A stretch of DNA of 64,000 bases from Saprospiraceae bacterium. Its GTDB lineage: Bacteria > Bacteroidota > Bacteroidia > Chitinophagales > Saprospiraceae. Each line of letters starts with the position of its first letter. The stretch's first letter is position 1. This document shows positions 9,182-18,193 of this stretch, piece after piece. Made by a program: the position numbers and the translations under genes. The DNA lies in contig BQJU01000013.1 in assembly GCA_021604865.1 (NCBI GenBank), forward strand, positions 1 to 64,000, in the 5' to 3' direction. The notes beneath the pieces are model-generated. The model was given only the letters and a program-made list of their open reading frames with translations. It had not been told where the DNA came from and searched no databases.

Positions 9182-10489
9182 TTAAGTAGTTCTCCAAAAA
9201 AACAAAATCTCCGGAAATACCATCACCACCACCAAAAACACCAACTGTATCAAAACAAAAGGCACAATGCCCCGATACAAATGCCCCGTAGTCACACTGG
9301 GCGGTGCCACTCCCTTGAGGTAGAACAGCGAAAATCCAAAAGGCGGTGACAAAAATGAAGTTTGTAAATTCATGGCCAACAAAATTCCGATCCAGATCAG
9401 GTCTACCCCGTAAGCTGTAAATATCGGGGCTACTACCGGGACAATAATGAAAATGATTTCAATAAAATCGATAAAAAAGCCCGCAATAAATACAATGATC
9501 ATGACCAGGATGAGAAATACGGTAGGACTGAGGTTGGAGGCTTGGATCAATTCCACCAGATAAACATCGCCTTCCATTTCCCTGAATACAAACGAAAAGG
9601 TAGTTGCTCCCAGCAAAATCACAAAAACCATACTGGTCAGGTGGGTGGTTTCCCGCATAACAGATTGTAGCACTGGTAGGTTAAATTTGCCTTGAAAAAT
9701 AGTTAGTAAAGTCGCTCCCATAGCCCCTACTGCCGCTGCCTCCGTTGGAGAAGCAATGCCTAAAAAGATAGAGCCCAATACCGCCAGGATAAGCAACATC
9801 GGCAAGATGAATGCTAAAACGACTTTTTTGACAAAATTATCGGCTTTAAAAGCAGCAATTTCTTCTTCGGGAATGGCTGGTGCCTCGTTGGGATAAAGTT
9901 TGGCAATCACCAGAATGTATCCTACATACACCAACACCAATAACACCCCTGGTAAGACAGCTGCAGCAAATAAATCTCCAACGGAAACATTGAGTACGCT
10001 TCCCAACAAAACCAAAACCACTGAAGGGGGTATAATCTGCCCCAGCGTACCCGATGCTGCTATGGTTCCGGTAGCCAATTCAGGGCGGTATCCGCGCTTC
10101 AACATGGTAGGCAAGCTAATGAGTCCCATAGTGATCACGGTAGCGCCTACAATGCCAGTTGATGCCGCCAATAATGCACCAACAATGATCACTGAAATGG
10201 CCAGGCCTCCCTTCACTTTTCCAAAAAGAATAGCCATCGTTTCCAATAGTCGTTCAGCCAGCCCTGATTTCTCCAGCATAATTCCCATGTAGATGAAGAG
10301 CGGTACGGCCAACAACACATAATTGTTCATCACCCCAAGAATACGGGGAGGCAGCGCAACAAAATTAGCAGGGTCAAGAAAACAAATAGCATAGAGCAAC
10401 GAAATCCCTCCCAGCGTAAAAGCTACCGGGTAACCATAAAGAATCAAGATAAAAATGCTGGCAAAAAGAAGTAGGGCTAATAATTCCAT
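9182..10489 (-). CDS. dctM: TRAP transporter large permease (DctM subunit)
   Basis: This 435-residue polytopic protein has the length, the roughly 12 hydrophobic segments and the conserved stretches of TRAP DctM subunits, e.g. ASTGIVGATVITMGLISLP near 110-130, ASGTLGQIIPPSVVLVLLGS near 145-165 and ASPTEAAAVGA near 245-255. DctM is the ion-driven translocation subunit that imports carboxylates or similar solutes with DctQ and a periplasmic DctP. It lies 11 bp after dctQ in one operon. No DctP is encoded in the window, so the substrate cannot be inferred. The gene converges on the exported TPR gene with a 10-bp gap and no obvious terminator. Confidence 0.95.
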   Translation of the reverse strand: MELLALLLFASIFILILYGYPVAFTLGGISLLYAICFLDPANFVALPPRILGVMNNYVLLAVPLFIYMGIMLEKSGLAERLLETMAILFGKVKGGLAISVIIVGALLAASTGIVGATVITMGLISLPTMLKRGYRPELATGTIAASGTLGQIIPPSVVLVLLGSVLNVSVGDLFAAAVLPGVLLVLVYVGYILVIAKLYPNEAPAIPEEEIAAFKADNFVKKVVLAFILPMLLILAVLGSIFLGIASPTEAAAVGAMGATLLTIFQGKFNLPVLQSVMRETTHLTSMVFVILLGATTFSFVFREMEGDVYLVELIQASNLSPTVFLILVMIIVFIAGFFIDFIEIIFIIVPVVAPIFTAYGVDLIWIGILLAMNLQTSFLSPPFGFSLFYLKGVAPPSVTTGHLYRGIVPFVLIQLVFLVVVMVFPEILFFWRTT

Positions 10490-10500
10490 GATGGTTTAAG

Positions 10501-11025
10501 CTACTGATTGGTTTCTTTTTCTGTTTGAGCCGTTTTGAGTATATCTATGCAGTCGATTATACTTGATATACCCTGCAAAAACAGCAGCATAATACCCACA
10601 CAAACGCTAAATTTGATGATATACAAGGCGGGTAAACCACCAGGGTCAGGAGAGGTTTCTCCGATTTTGTAGGAAAGCATAGCAAAATCAAAAGCATAAA
10701 AGGTAATCAGCAGACACCAGGGAAGCAATAGCAGTAACCCGCCAATAAGATTTACCCAGGCCTTTTCTCTTTCCGTGAAATTGCTGTAAAATACATCCAC
10801 TCTGACGTGGCGGTCGTGTTTAAAAGCATAACCGGCTCCCAAAATAAAAATCAGGGCAAAAAGGTGCCATTCCAATTCCCTGATCCAGGCTTGTGTATCA
10901 TTAAACACGTATCTGATTACCACATCAAAACAAACCAATACAACCAGGATGGTGGTTAACCAGGAAATCGCCCGACCCACACCTTCATTTAGACGATCTA
11001 TGTTATTTTTTAATTTTTTCCACAT
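10501..11025 (-). CDS. dctQ: TRAP transporter small permease (DctQ subunit)
   Basis: The 174-residue protein has four hydrophobic helices and the DctQ signatures VIRYVFNDTQAWIRELEWHLF and RHVRVDVFYSNFTEREKAWVN. It is the small membrane subunit that partners the downstream DctM. The charged tail (TAQTEKETNQ) is typical. The upstream 74 bp before the glucosaminidase stop holds no gene, and the usual dctP is missing here, so the binding protein must be encoded elsewhere if the transporter works. Confidence 0.93.
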   Translation of the reverse strand: MWKKLKNNIDRLNEGVGRAISWLTTILVVLVCFDVVIRYVFNDTQAWIRELEWHLFALIFILGAGYAFKHDRHVRVDVFYSNFTEREKAWVNLIGGLLLLLPWCLLITFYAFDFAMLSYKIGETSPDPGGLPALYIIKFSVCVGIMLLFLQGISSIIDCIDILKTAQTEKETNQ

Positions 11026-11099
11026 AGGTTAGCAGTGCATTTTGCCTGGAAAATACAAACACTCTACCTATAAAAAAATTTCTGAGTAGAAAAAAGCAC

Positions 11100-11906
11100 C
11101 TATCGATCATACTCCTGAAGACCTAAGGCTTCAATAATCTGAATTAGTTTTTCAGCATAACGTCGATCTGTGGCGTAACCGGCTTTTTTTAATCCTTTGG
11201 CCCAGCCTTTATAGTCCTTTTTATCTAAATTGAGCAGATGTTGATAACGTTTGCTATTGAGCAGGATTGAATGTTCCCGATAACTTTCTGAGGCAGATTC
11301 AAAAACCCGAAACATATCGTAAATATCATCGTCTGTATAATTGCGGCAAGTGCAGGAACGGCATTTTGTGCGGCATTTAATCCCAAAATGGTTATTAGAT
11401 TCACGAGATAACCGACTATCGCCTGCATTAGATTCCAGCAATCCCTGGGCTAAAGTGATACTGGCTGGTATTCCATATTCCCGCATTTCTAGCTGAGCTG
11501 CCCGGGCAAATTGCTCTACATAGTTTCTGCAATTTCCAATTTTTTCTGCTACAATCTCCCGATCAACCTGATGCCGTTCGGCATAATCCGGACTTAATAC
11601 GAAGGTTAGATTGCCATATTTTTTACTGCTCTTCTTAGCACGCACACTTTTTTCAGGGTTCCGTTTACCTTCCTGATTATGTTTCAAAGTGGTAGGAACA
11701 ACCTCTGCTGGCTGCATGGGTACGGGAGCGATCAAAGTCATTGTTTGTTGGCTAGGCCTGGAATTCAAATTGAACTCTATAGTGATGTTTTTATTAAAAA
11801 CAACATATAATAACAAACTGAGCAGGAATAAATCAAACCAATGACGGGTCACCCAAACCCCTTGTGCGTTATAAGCATTTTGCCGAGTAGAAATTCCAAT
11901 ATCCAT
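11100..11906 (-). CDS. Membrane-anchored glucosaminidase (FlgJ/Bax-type peptidoglycan hydrolase)
   Basis: The 268-residue protein has one transmembrane helix at about 22-38 (WFDLFLLSLLLYVVF), a basic linker, and a GH73/mannosyl-glycoprotein endo-beta-N-acetylglucosaminidase domain at about 125-265. The motif GIPASITLAQGLLESNAGDS holds the catalytic Glu in LLESN, followed by NNHFGIKC and SYREHSILL...RY, all hallmarks of the family. It should cleave N-acetylglucosaminyl linkages in peptidoglycan on the outer face of the inner membrane. No LysM domain is attached, unlike many relatives. A single-gene unit is likely, with its own -7 element upstream. Confidence 0.9.
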   Translation of the reverse strand: MDIGISTRQNAYNAQGVWVTRHWFDLFLLSLLLYVVFNKNITIEFNLNSRPSQQTMTLIAPVPMQPAEVVPTTLKHNQEGKRNPEKSVRAKKSSKKYGNLTFVLSPDYAERHQVDREIVAEKIGNCRNYVEQFARAAQLEMREYGIPASITLAQGLLESNAGDSRLSRESNNHFGIKCRTKCRSCTCRNYTDDDIYDMFRVFESASESYREHSILLNSKRYQHLLNLDKKDYKGWAKGLKKAGYATDRRYAEKLIQIIEALGLQEYDR

Positions 11907-11965
11907 AACCTAAATGATTTGTCTTGACGGGGAATAAAATAATTCACAATTTAAACTTTTTGTTT

Positions 11966-11973
11966 CAAAAATA
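11966..11973 (-). promoter_or_regulatory. -7 promoter element for the glucosaminidase gene
   Basis: The minus strand reads TATTTTTG (TAnnTTTG). A TTG lies 23 bp upstream on the same strand, at 11997-11999, slightly wide for a -33 element. The predicted transcript would have a leader of about 50 nt. Confidence 0.45.
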
Positions 11974-12106
11974 CAATATTTAAACATTATTTTTCACAAT
12001 TGAACTGTTTCTTAAAAAACCAGTGCCCGGTTTGTTTTAAAATAGATCAAAAATGCTTACTTAGTGTCAAAATTACACTACTTTTATCCCGACTAAAATT
12101 TGGGAT

Positions 12107-12952
12107 ATGATTGTAATAGCTGACAGCGGATCGACCAAGGCAGATTGGGCCGTTATGCATCAAGACGAAACCAGGAACCTGAGTACTATGGGATTCAATC
12201 CGGTATTTCATAATTCTGACCAGATTTATGGGGAACTGGACAAGGCGTTTATCAATACACAAGAAAGGGCAATGGTAGAGGGCGTTTTCTATTATGGGTC
12301 AGGCTGTTGGGATCAAAAGAGGAAAGCAGTGATCAAGCAAGCATTAAACAGGATTTTTAACAATGCCCGAATTGAAGTTCAGCATGATTTATTAGGTGCA
12401 GCCAGAGCAAGTTGTGGCAATGATCCTGGAATATCCTGCATCATGGGAACAGGATCAAACTCGTGTCTTTATGATGGTGTTGATGTTATTGACAATGTGA
12501 CCAACCTTGGCTACATGCTGGGAGATGAGGGCAGCGGTACGTTTCTTGGAAAAATGCTGATCCAAACCTATTTTTACCGGGAAATGCCCAAGGAGATGGC
12601 CCCTGCTTTTGAAGCCTTTATCGGAGGAGGTAAATCAACAATTCTTGATAAAGTATATGGCAAAGAAACACCGAATGTTTATCTTGCGTCTCTAACCAAA
12701 TTCATGGCAGAAACCATAGATCACCCATTTATCCAGCGGTTGTTATATAAGGGCTTTGCGACCTTCATTGACCGACATGTTCGGAAGTATAAGGGACATT
12801 TGGGGTTACCCATACATTTTATAGGCTCCATTGCTTATCATTTTCAAGATGTCCTTCGTTTGGTTTTGGAAGAAAGATCCATGACCGCTGGTCAATTCAT
12901 TCAAAAGCCAATTGATGAACTTGTAAAATACCACTCAACAGTTCTCAATTAA
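12107..12952 (+). CDS. BadF/BadG-type ATPase, N-acetylglucosamine kinase-like
   Basis: The 281-residue protein has the ASKHA (actin/hexokinase) nucleotide-binding fold: phosphate-1 loop DSGSTKADW at 6-14, phosphate-2 loop IMGTGSNSCLY near 116-126, and LGDEGSGTFLGK near 140-150. This pattern matches the BadF/BadG/BcrA/BcrD family branch that includes N-acetylglucosamine kinases. The most likely role is phosphorylation of an amino sugar such as GlcNAc. The gene lies 20 bp before pfkA on the same strand, which suggests coexpression with glycolysis. The nearby glucosaminidase is on the other strand, so a recycling link is only a guess. Confidence 0.85.
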   Translation: MIVIADSGSTKADWAVMHQDETRNLSTMGFNPVFHNSDQIYGELDKAFINTQERAMVEGVFYYGSGCWDQKRKAVIKQALNRIFNNARIEVQHDLLGAARASCGNDPGISCIMGTGSNSCLYDGVDVIDNVTNLGYMLGDEGSGTFLGKMLIQTYFYREMPKEMAPAFEAFIGGGKSTILDKVYGKETPNVYLASLTKFMAETIDHPFIQRLLYKGFATFIDRHVRKYKGHLGLPIHFIGSIAYHFQDVLRLVLEERSMTAGQFIQKPIDELVKYHSTVLN

Positions 12953-12972
12953 GTGCGCTAAAGATACTTTAC

Positions 12973-13959
12973 ATGACGAAAGACATTAAACGAATTGCTG
13001 TTTTTACCTCAGGTGGAGACGCCCCAGGTATGAATGCTGCATTAAGAGCAGTAGTGCGGACTGCTTCTTTCAACGACTTGCACGTCTACGGAATCAAAGG
13101 AGGTTATGAGGGAATGGTGGATGGAAATCTATCCCGATTAGAGGTCAGAGATGTTGGAAATATCATTCATAGGGGCGGGACCATCCTTAAGACAGCCCGC
13201 AGTGAACGTTTTCGGACTCCAGAGGGAAGAAAGTCGGCTTACGAAGCTTTACTCGCCTTTGATATCGATGCCTGCATTGGTATTGGTGGCGATGGAACTT
13301 TTACTGGTGCCAATATTTTTTCACAAGAATTTCCAGATATTCCATTAATTGGTGTTCCGGGTACTATCGACAACGATCTTTATGGTACAGATTATACCAT
13401 CGGTTTTGACACAGCTGTCAACACGGCAATCGATGCCGCTGATAAAATCCGCGATACTGCCGATTCCCATAATAGGCTTTTTTTTGTAGAAGTTATGGGG
13501 CGGCATTCCGGATTTATTGCCCTAAATACAGGGATAGGAAGTGGTGCAGCCAGTGTGCTCATCCCGGAAATTGAAACCACTCTTGAAGGATTAGTAGAGA
13601 CCTTGCGAAAAGGAGCAAAACGCAAAAAATTATTTAGCCTTGTCATCGTTGCAGAGGGCAATCGTTATGGAGGCGCTGCTGAAATTGCCAAACGTGTTCA
13701 AGATTCTTTTGATTATTACGACACAAAAGTTGCCATCATCGGCCACCTCCAACGAGGAGGGTCACCTACTGCTATGGACAGGGTTTTGGCCAGCCGTTTA
13801 GGATTTGGAGCAGTTGAAGGCTTGATCAAAGGTGAAAAAAATGTGATGGTCGGGTTGGTAAACAACAAAATAAAATATACACCATTTGAAGTGGCTATCG
13901 GTAAAACCAAAATACCGGATAAGGATTTAATTCGAATGGCAGAAATATTAGCTATTTAA
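12973..13959 (+). CDS. pfkA: 6-phosphofructokinase
   Basis: The 328-residue protein has the length and all main motifs of bacterial ATP-dependent PfkA: TSGGDAPGMNAALRA at 12-26, GIGGDGTFTGA near 103-113, catalytic TIDND at 131-135 (Asp133 equals E. coli Asp127), MGRHSGFIAL near 174-183, and the substrate loop GHLQRGGSPTAMDR. It converts fructose 6-phosphate to fructose 1,6-bisphosphate in the cytoplasm. It is probably cotranscribed with the BadF-type kinase 20 bp upstream. Its last 8 bp overlap the 3' end of the convergent membrane-protein gene. Confidence 0.97.
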   Translation: MTKDIKRIAVFTSGGDAPGMNAALRAVVRTASFNDLHVYGIKGGYEGMVDGNLSRLEVRDVGNIIHRGGTILKTARSERFRTPEGRKSAYEALLAFDIDACIGIGGDGTFTGANIFSQEFPDIPLIGVPGTIDNDLYGTDYTIGFDTAVNTAIDAADKIRDTADSHNRLFFVEVMGRHSGFIALNTGIGSGAASVLIPEIETTLEGLVETLRKGAKRKKLFSLVIVAEGNRYGGAAEIAKRVQDSFDYYDTKVAIIGHLQRGGSPTAMDRVLASRLGFGAVEGLIKGEKNVMVGLVNNKIKYTPFEVAIGKTKIPDKDLIRMAEILAI

Positions 13960-14836
13960 AAGACTCTTTAACGGCTTTTGGGTTAGCGTCCCAATAAAAA
14001 AGGAACAAAACAGCCGGTAATAAAAAATGAGGTGCCCTGTATAAAAACTGAAAACTCCATTGGTGTAAGTTATTCATCCAGTCTTCCAGATAAAAATAAG
14101 CCCAAATACGTGCTAAGCTTGTCATAAATCCCCAAAAAACAGCATAAGCCAAGGCAACCATATTTACCTTTCTCCAAGGTAGGAACAAACATATACTCAA
14201 TACAAAATCGGCTATTCCTGCCAGGTTGAGAAACATTTTGGCTTGTTCGTTATTTAAATGTAGGATATTCATGGGCATCGTTAAAAAATGTTCTGGCTGA
14301 GGATAGAAGCCAATGGCATATAGCCCATGACAAGCGAAGGTTAGGGCAATAGCTATTTTTAGCATCCCTTGCATGCGCATTGTAATCGTGCCTTTGGTGT
14401 AAAGCCAGATAAAGAAGAAGGGTGTAAAAACCTGTAAGGTGTATTCAAAAAATTGACCGAAATAATAGAATTTCTCTTTCCAGTATAAAAAAGCCAGAAA
14501 AAGTAAAAATCCTCCACCGATTCGAATAATCCAGGTGTTTATTGTCTTGGCAAAAGGATAAACCAGGGCTGCAAAACCAGCCAGTAGATAGAACCAACCC
14601 AGCAAAACAATAGAAGTCTCGATTCCATTTCCCACACTGGGACTAGTGACATAGGAAGTCCATGACATACCAAAAACACCTTCAATTATCGGTCGCATCC
14701 ATTTTTCATCCCAAAGTAATGTCCGAAAGGGTGCATCCCAGAAAAGGTGTTGCCATGCCCTTCCCCAAAATACGCTAACACAAGCGATTCTGGCCAGAAG
14801 AAGCAACAGTTGATTATCTACATTTTTTTTACTCAT
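13952..14836 (-). CDS. Polytopic membrane protein of unknown function
   Basis: The 294-residue protein has about seven to eight hydrophobic helices, many aromatic residues (FFFIWLYTKG, WAYFYLEDWMNNLHQW) and no soluble domain. The start of the chain (LLLLLARIACVSVFWGRAWQHLFW) resembles the first helix of DoxX-like proteins, but I cannot assign the family with confidence. It ends inside the last codons of pfkA on the opposite strand (8-bp overlap) and lies about 100 bp downstream of prfB with a hairpin between, so it may have its own promoter. Confidence 0.75.
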   Translation of the reverse strand: MSKKNVDNQLLLLLARIACVSVFWGRAWQHLFWDAPFRTLLWDEKWMRPIIEGVFGMSWTSYVTSPSVGNGIETSIVLLGWFYLLAGFAALVYPFAKTINTWIIRIGGGFLLFLAFLYWKEKFYYFGQFFEYTLQVFTPFFFIWLYTKGTITMRMQGMLKIAIALTFACHGLYAIGFYPQPEHFLTMPMNILHLNNEQAKMFLNLAGIADFVLSICLFLPWRKVNMVALAYAVFWGFMTSLARIWAYFYLEDWMNNLHQWSFQFLYRAPHFLLPAVLFLFYWDANPKAVKESFK

Positions 14837-14872
14837 GCCACAGTAACCTGTTTTTCATTTTTAATAAAATAC

Positions 14873-14905
14873 AAGGCCACCCTATAAACAGAATAAGGTG
14901 GCCTT
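14873..14905 (-). terminator. Probable rho-independent terminator of prfB
   Basis: AAGGCCACC (14873-14881) and GGTGGCCTT (14897-14905) form a perfect 9-bp stem with a 15-nt loop, 31 bp after the prfB stop. On the minus strand it is followed by a T-rich stretch (GTATTTTATT), though not a pure T run. Confidence 0.6.
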
Positions 14906-14935
14906 CTGGTATTTATCTGAACAGAATATGCGGCC

Positions 14936-16010
14936 TTAGTGGTGCATCAGAAAAGCTTTCAAAAAAGCATTTAGATCACCATCCAAAACAGCATCTGTCT
15001 GACTAGTATAATGATTTGTACGGTGGTCCTTGACCCGGCGATCATCCAAAACATAGCTTCGAATTTGAGAGCCCCACTCATTCTTCATCTTTGAGGCTTC
15101 TACTTTGTCTCGTTCGGCTCTTTGTTTTTCCAATTCCCGTTCAAAAAGCCGGGATTTTAGTCCCTGTATCGCCTTTTCCCGGTTCATGTGTTGTGACCGT
15201 TCCTGTTGACACTCCACCACAATTCCGGAGGGAATATGTCGAACCCGCACAGCAGACTCTGTTTTATTAACGTGCTGTCCACCCGCACCACTGGCCCGGA
15301 AAGTATCCCATTCCAGGTCAGCAGGATTGACCTCCACTTCAATACGTTCATCCACACTGGGGTGGACAAAGACAGAAGCAAAAGAAGTCATACGTTTGCC
15401 CTGGGAATTGAATGGGCTAACCCTAACCAGGCGGTGTACCCCGTTTTCACCCTTCAGTAAACCGTAAGTAAAATCACCCTTGATTTCAATTTCCGCTGAT
15501 TTGATTCCAGCTACATCTCCATCCTGACGATTCAGTTCCGAAACTTTATAGCCTTCTTTCTCGCCCCACATCGTATACATGCGCAGTAGCATTTCAGCCC
15601 AGTCGCAGGCCTCTGTACCACCAGCACCTGCATTGATTTCCACTATGGCGCCAAGTTCATCTTCCGGCCGGTTGAGGGTAGATCGAAATTCAAGATCTTC
15701 AACCATTTCAACCGCTTTATCAAATTGGGCATCCACATCTTCTTCAGTAGCCTCTCCTTCGCGGTAGAATTCATACATTATTTCCGTTTCTTCTACCGAA
15801 TCGGCTACTTTCTGGTATTGGCCCACCCAGTTTTTGTGGCTCTTCAGCGTTTTTAATATACTTTCTGCCTGCTCAGGGTCATCCCAAAATTTGGGATTAA
15901 GGGTCAACTGTTCTTTTTCTTCAATTTGGATCAGACGGTCATCGACGTCAAAGATACCTCCTTAAAGAAGCCATACGATCTTTTAAGTTCTTCAATTGAT
16001 CAGTTGTCAT
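14936..16010 (-). CDS. prfB: Peptide chain release factor 2, expressed by programmed +1 frameshifting
   Basis: The gene starts at ATG 16008-16010, reads 20 codons (MTTDQLKNLKDRMASLRRYL), meets an in-frame TGA at 15948-15950, and continues in the +1 frame as DVDDRLIQIEE to the stop at 14936, giving about 357 residues, the normal RF2 length. A TTG-initiated frame from 15907 lacks the N-terminal helix and is not the real start. The peptide anticodon SPF (RVSPFNSQG) identifies RF2 (UGA/UAA), and GGQ in GAGGQHVNKTESAV is the catalytic loop. It releases the nascent chain at the ribosome. It starts 1 bp after the FKBP lipoprotein stop, so it is likely in an operon with nrnA and the FKBP gene. Confidence 0.96.
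15947..15962 (-). promoter_or_regulatory. prfB programmed frameshift site
   Basis: On the minus strand the site reads AGGAGGTATCTTTGAC: an internal Shine-Dalgarno (AGGAGG), a short spacer, then the slippery CTT followed by TGA C. This is the well-known RF2 autoregulatory site: low RF2 lets the ribosome pause at UGA and shift +1. The strong SD is striking because most genes in this window have none. Confidence 0.95.
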
Positions 16011-16011
16011 A

Positions 16012-16905
16012 TTAGTTTACTTTTTCTAACTCTACGTAAAAGATAAGTTCTGCTTTAGCTGGAATATTTGGTGGAGAACCAGCCTCACCATAAGCCAGGT
16101 CATAAGGAATAAAAAAGGTAGCCTTTGAGCCCTCTTTCAATAAACCAATCCCCTCATCCCAACCTGGAATAACACGGCCTACGCCTAATGGAAATTGGAT
16201 GGGCAAGCCACGGTCAAATGAATTATCAAACATATTTCCGTCAGTCAATGCGCCATAATACTGTACACTTACAGTTTGGCCAGGTGTAGCGGTTTTACCG
16301 GTTCCTTCTTCCTGGATGAGGTATTTCAATCCAGAAGAAGTCGTTTGCAACTGAGCATCCAATTCACCATTGGCGTATTTAGCAACGATGTCGTCTACTA
16401 AAGTCTTCACTTCCGGTGCTCTAGCCTTAATTACTGCCGCTTCGGCATCCTTTGCTTCCTGCTCTATTTTCTTGTCAGCAGCAAATTCTTCAGCGGTCTT
16501 GATGCTAGTCAAAACAATATCGTAATACATCATTTTTGAATTCTCAAAGCCCTGTGGTTTATTAGGAATGGTATCCAGGTCGATAAAGATTGTTGCACTA
16601 TCCCCAACTCCCATCTGCTTAAGAATCTCTTCTACCGGTGTTGCTGGTCTGGCAGGATCTGGTGCAACAGGAATTTCAATAAATGGTTCCTGTGCCTGGT
16701 CCCGACTTGAATTGACAACTTCATTGTCGTTTCTCATCTGAGCATGGAAGTAGGCGATTTCACCTGGTTGGGGAACAGCAGTTCCAGCATTGGTATGGAT
16801 TTTGTATTTGTACCCACTTGGAGTAACTCCTTCCATTCCATCATTGTTCTGGCAAGAAAAAGCCAAGAAAGCCAAGCCCACAATTAAAAAATGCTTAATG
16901 TTCAT
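16012..16905 (-). CDS. FKBP-type peptidyl-prolyl isomerase lipoprotein
   Basis: I start at ATG 16903-16905, which gives a lipoprotein signal peptide MNIKHFLIVGLAFLAFSC with the lipid-bearing Cys at 18; a start 27 bp upstream would add only a polar leader. The 297-residue product has a divergent N-terminal FKBP-like region (about 30-160) and a canonical C-terminal FKBP domain (about 205-297: VSVQYYGALTDGNMFDNSF, VIPGWDEGI, IPYDLAYGEAG, IFYVELEKV). It should catalyse proline isomerisation in the periplasm or on the outer membrane. The gliding lipoprotein GldI is of this family, and ndk, nrnA and an FKBP gene being together is reminiscent of gldI loci, but this protein has an extra domain, so I do not assign gldI. 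Confidence 0.9.
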   Translation of the reverse strand: MNIKHFLIVGLAFLAFSCQNNDGMEGVTPSGYKYKIHTNAGTAVPQPGEIAYFHAQMRNDNEVVNSSRDQAQEPFIEIPVAPDPARPATPVEEILKQMGVGDSATIFIDLDTIPNKPQGFENSKMMYYDIVLTSIKTAEEFAADKKIEQEAKDAEAAVIKARAPEVKTLVDDIVAKYANGELDAQLQTTSSGLKYLIQEEGTGKTATPGQTVSVQYYGALTDGNMFDNSFDRGLPIQFPLGVGRVIPGWDEGIGLLKEGSKATFFIPYDLAYGEAGSPPNIPAKAELIFYVELEKVN

Positions 16906-16944
16906 AAAACGTTGATTAAAAGTTTTTTGCAAAAATTGTTTAAA

Positions 16945-17952
16945 CTATTGATTCAATTGTTTCTCGTAGCTGGGTAATAATGCTTTGAACCGTCGAACCG
17001 TACCATTTAATGTCTGAAAAGAAGATCCTCCTGCTGCATTTTTATGTCCACCACCTTTAAAATTCTTCCGGGCGATTTCCTGTACATCAAAATCACCTTT
17101 TGACCTTAAAGAAAGTTTGACTATGGTCGGTTGTTCGGTAATAAAGGCCGCCAGCTTCACCTTTTTCATTTTTAAAAGAAAATTGACAATACCCTCAGTA
17201 TCACCTCTTTGGATGTCAAAAGTTCCGTAATCTTCTTTAGTGAGGGTAATGATTCCCGTTTTAAATTCAGGAAGTATTTCCATCCTGTTATTCAGGCAAT
17301 GGCCTAAAAGCCGCAGTTGTTTTTCTTCCAGGCTATTGAAGATCAGGTCTTGCAATAAATAATCGTCTACCCCTAATTCGATCAAATCAGCAACAATCCT
17401 ATAAAGTTTGGCAGACGTGCTATATTTAAATGATCCCGTATCGGTCAAAATACCGGTGAAGATACATTCACCAATCTTTTTGTTGAGGTCGGCCTCTGCT
17501 CCCAGCATTTTGATAAAGTCATAGATCAATTCACAGGTGGAACTGGCCGTAACATCTGAAAGCATAAAGTCGCAGAAAGGGTCCGGATAAAGATGATGGT
17601 CGATCATCACAATTTTAATGTTCTTCCGGTCGGAAATCAATTCACCAACCTTGTCAATACGGTCCAATGCATTAAAATCCAGGCAAAAGGCCATTTCACA
17701 CTGATCAATATACTTTTTGGACAATTCCGGATCATTATCGTAAATAATGACTTCTTCTGCTGCTGGCATCCACAATAAAAAGTCCGGATATTCTGATGGT
17801 GCGATTATTTTTACCTGGTGACCATTGTACCGCAAAAAATGCAGCAGCGCCAATGAAGAACCTATAGCATCTCCATCCGGATTACGATGCGTAACAATAA
17901 CGATGTCTTTAGGAATATTTAGAAGCGTCTTAAGTTCTTTAATGTTTTCCAT
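16945..17952 (-). CDS. nrnA: DHH-family oligoribonuclease / pAp phosphatase
   Basis: The protein contains the DHH phosphoesterase motifs THRNPDGDAIGSSLA near the N-terminus, FCLDFNALDRI, MIDHHLYPD (the DHH signature), CTGILTDTGSF-like FTGILTDTGSFKYST, and the DHHA1 glycine motif GGGHKNAAGG near the end. These bind Mn2+ and hydrolyse short RNA oligomers and 3'-phosphoadenosine 5'-phosphate. I start at ATG 17950-17952 (MENIKEL), which fits the family; an in-frame ATG at 17989-17991 would add 13 polar residues. It is followed 39 bp later by the FKBP lipoprotein and then prfB. Confidence 0.92.
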   Translation of the reverse strand: MENIKELKTLLNIPKDIVIVTHRNPDGDAIGSSLALLHFLRYNGHQVKIIAPSEYPDFLLWMPAAEEVIIYDNDPELSKKYIDQCEMAFCLDFNALDRIDKVGELISDRKNIKIVMIDHHLYPDPFCDFMLSDVTASSTCELIYDFIKMLGAEADLNKKIGECIFTGILTDTGSFKYSTSAKLYRIVADLIELGVDDYLLQDLIFNSLEEKQLRLLGHCLNNRMEILPEFKTGIITLTKEDYGTFDIQRGDTEGIVNFLLKMKKVKLAAFITEQPTIVKLSLRSKGDFDVQEIARKNFKGGGHKNAAGGSSFQTLNGTVRRFKALLPSYEKQLNQ

Positions 17953-18109
17953 GTGCCCATTTGTGCCGGATTGCCCTTGTTGTTTGACCATACCTTAATT
18001 ATTGGTAGATCAAATGCCTCTCTTCCAGGGTCGTTCCATTGGTCTAGAGTCAAATAAAGATGCGAAGTTGCCAAAAAATATGAATTTAACCAAAATATTA
18101 TATGCCGCG

Positions 18110-18142
18110 TTTGGTTGCTTTAGTTCTGTTTACTTACTTTTG
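18110..18142 (+). promoter_or_regulatory. Bacteroidota promoter of ndk
   Basis: TTTG at 18110-18113 and TACTTTTG at 18135-18142 are separated by 21 bp, matching the -33/-7 pattern. The start codon is 51 bp downstream. Confidence 0.65.
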
Positions 18143-18193
18143 CGACGCTTTTTGAAAAAGCACTACTTAAAATAATAAAATAAAACAATAAAA

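Noticed and set aside
15184-15907. prfB read only from the TTG at 15907
   Set aside because: It lacks the N-terminal helix and ignores the clear AGGAGG...CTTTGAC frameshift site and upstream ATG.
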